This document shows, piece by piece, positions 37,887 to 38,961 of a stretch of DNA of 38,961 nt; the first letter of the stretch is position 1; every line of letters begins with the position of its first letter. This DNA comes from a bacterium CPR1 (GTDB taxonomy: Bacteria; Vulcanimicrobiota; Xenobia; Xenobiales; QWHO01): the NCBI GenBank assembly GCA_021404945.1, contig QWHO01000076.1, forward strand, positions 1 to 38,961, written 5' to 3'. The position numbers and the translations under genes are program-made. The notes beneath the pieces were generated by a model that was not told where the DNA came from, did not search any database, and was given only the letters and a program-made list of their open reading frames with translations.

Positions 37887-38961
37887 ATGGGCTCTCTGGA
37901 AGACCTGCGCACAGAGTGGCTCGCGGCCTGGCCGCGAGCCCTCTCTTGTTGGAGCCCCTTCGTCAAGCTGACCGAGCCGCGCCTTTGTCTGACCGAGAAG
38001 CAGGCGCGCGAGGAGGGGCTGGAGCCGGGCGGGCTGGCCCTGATCCGCCTCACCGACCAGGCCGTCGTGGTGGGCCTCCACACTCTGCGCGAGAAACAGC
38101 TCGAGAGCTTCGCCCTGGAGATCCTGGCTCACGAGGTGGGACATCACATCTACGCCCCGGCCGACCTGGCCGACCAGGCCCGAGCCCTCATCCGAGCTCG
38201 TCGCGGACTGCCCGGACATGAGCACCAGGCGCCCATGGTCGTGAACCTGTATCAGGATCTGCTCATCAACGACCGCCTCCAACGAAGCGAAAAGCTCGAC
38301 CTGGCGGGCGTCTTTCGAAAACTGGAAGAGGGCCGGCCGCCCGGGGAAAAAGTGGGCTCGCTGTGGACGCTCTACCTGCGCATCTACGAGATCCTCTGGG
38401 CAATGCAGCGAGGTACCCTGGCCCGCGGGACGGTCGACTCGGTCACCGAGGGCGACGCCCAGCTGGGGGCCAGACTGGTGCGTTCCTACGCCCACGACTG
38501 GCTGCGCGGCTCGGGTCGATTTGCTGCTCTCTGCCTGCGCTACCTGATTGCCGATACCCAGGAGCAGCTCTCCGTCTTGCGCCCCCTGCTGGACGCCCTG
38601 AAGGCGGGCAAAGGGGGCGACTTCCCTCTGGGGCTGGGTGAGCTCGACCCGGGTGAGCTCGAGGAGAGCCGCCATCCCAGCGAGGATCCTTCCTTGTCTG
38701 GCCTGGGTGAGGGCGAGGAAGAGCCTGGCGGAGCCGGGCACGGTCAGGGCCAGAGCCGCGAGCCCTTCGAGCTGGGCCAGGTGCTGCGCGAGCTGGGCCT
38801 GGACCTGAGCGATCACGATCTGGCCGTGCGCTACTATCGCGAGAAGGCGCTCCCCCACCTGATCCCCTTCCCCCGGCGCGAGGTCCTCCTTTCCAGAGAA
38901 CCCCTCATGGAAGGGCTGGAGCCCTGGGACTTCGGCTCGCCTCTGGAGGAGGTGGACTGGC
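37887..38961 (+). CDS. Protein with HEVGH metal-binding motif, truncated by window end
   Basis: At least 358 residues from ATG 37887 run off the right edge. The motif LEILAHEVGHHIYAPADLAD (about residues 84-98) is a thermolysin-like HExxH zinc site. A Gln/Asn-rich segment VVNLYQDLLINDRLQRSEKL follows, then a helical region, and a Gly/Glu/Ser-rich linker (LSGLGEGEEEPGGAGHGQGQ). Proteins of this kind can carry a von Willebrand A domain further on, paired with MoxR AAA+ ATPases, but that part is outside the window, so I do not assign it. Minus-strand open frames over this gene are shadows. Confidence 0.7.
   Translation, partial: MGSLEDLRTEWLAAWPRALSCWSPFVKLTEPRLCLTEKQAREEGLEPGGLALIRLTDQAVVVGLHTLREKQLESFALEILAHEVGHHIYAPADLADQARALIRARRGLPGHEHQAPMVVNLYQDLLINDRLQRSEKLDLAGVFRKLEEGRPPGEKVGSLWTLYLRIYEILWAMQRGTLARGTVDSVTEGDAQLGARLVRSYAHDWLRGSGRFAALCLRYLIADTQEQLSVLRPLLDALKAGKGGDFPLGLGELDPGELEESRHPSEDPSLSGLGEGEEEPGGAGHGQGQSREPFELGQVLRELGLDLSDHDLAVRYYREKALPHLIPFPRREVLLSREPLMEGLEPWDFGSPLEEVDW

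Noticed and set aside
37704-38858. 384-codon minus-strand frame
   Set aside because: Antisense to the HEVGH protein and the small gene at 37648, which have a better start and motif.
1-38961. CRISPR arrays, insertion sequences, rRNA
   Set aside because: No regularly spaced repeats, transposase motifs or rRNA-like sequence were seen on reading both strands.

Overview
The window is almost entirely a GC-rich (my impression, not a count: about 65% G+C) bacterial genome segment with very dense gene packing. Genes overlap by 4 to about 50 bases, and no gene-free stretch exceeds about 260 bases. The exception is the first 541 bases. They read as an uninterrupted, spliced-looking piece of a vertebrate NPDC1 coding sequence, fused to the truncated 3' side of a bacterial membrane-protein gene. 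I read this as a chimeric join (assembly or library artefact), not as bacterial biology. The bacterium cannot be named from sequence alone. A copper-amine-oxidase-type stalk domain, a bacterial NurA-HerA pair, start codons preceded directly by TANNNT boxes and unusual N-terminal leaders would fit a deep-branching GC-rich lineage, but this is a weak guess.

Layout. 0.5-4.6 kb: truncated membrane protein, secreted stalk-domain protein, small unknown genes, a divergent GroES-like protein and RraA. 4.6-12.1 kb: a DNA-end-processing island on the minus strand in the order nurA, herA, (one small opposite-strand gene), sbcD, sbcC. It carries the same four functions as the archaeal nurA-rad50-mre11-herA cluster. 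herA has an apparent -1 frameshift in a run of eight G. 12.2-16.0 kb: PepT, a small coiled-coil gene with no obvious start, and an overlapping three-gene set of two prepilin-like proteins and a membrane-anchored Ser/Thr kinase. 16.1-19.2 kb: a HEPN/MNT toxin-antitoxin pair, a GH13 amylase and a Uma2 nuclease-fold protein. 19.2-24.4 kb: a single 1722-residue TPR protein with a degenerate ATPase-like centre. 24.5-28.4 kb: a damaged L-2-hydroxyglutarate oxidase gene, two acidic unknown proteins, glutaredoxin, a Dam-type methylase and a small secreted protein. 28.4-34.6 kb: a guanidino-modifying enzyme, a subtilase, a peptidase T relative without its lid domain, and a cell-wall operon (amidase, lytic transglycosylase, membrane protein). 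34.7-39.0 kb: a GMC oxidoreductase with a CxxCxxCxxxC motif, small zinc-ribbon proteins and the start of a protein with an HEVGH motif that runs off the end.

Working together. SbcCD and HerA-NurA are both DNA-end-resection machines, and their proximity suggests a shared double-strand-break pathway. The two prepilins and the kinase overlap at their stop/start codons and are probably made together. The amidase, transglycosylase and membrane protein form a peptidoglycan-remodelling unit. Several enzymes (amylase, deiminase, M20 peptidase) lack a Shine-Dalgarno sequence and have a TANNNT box 6-7 bases before ATG, which predicts leaderless mRNAs. The same three proteins carry Ser/Thr/Pro/Ala-rich N-terminal leaders that are not classical signal peptides.
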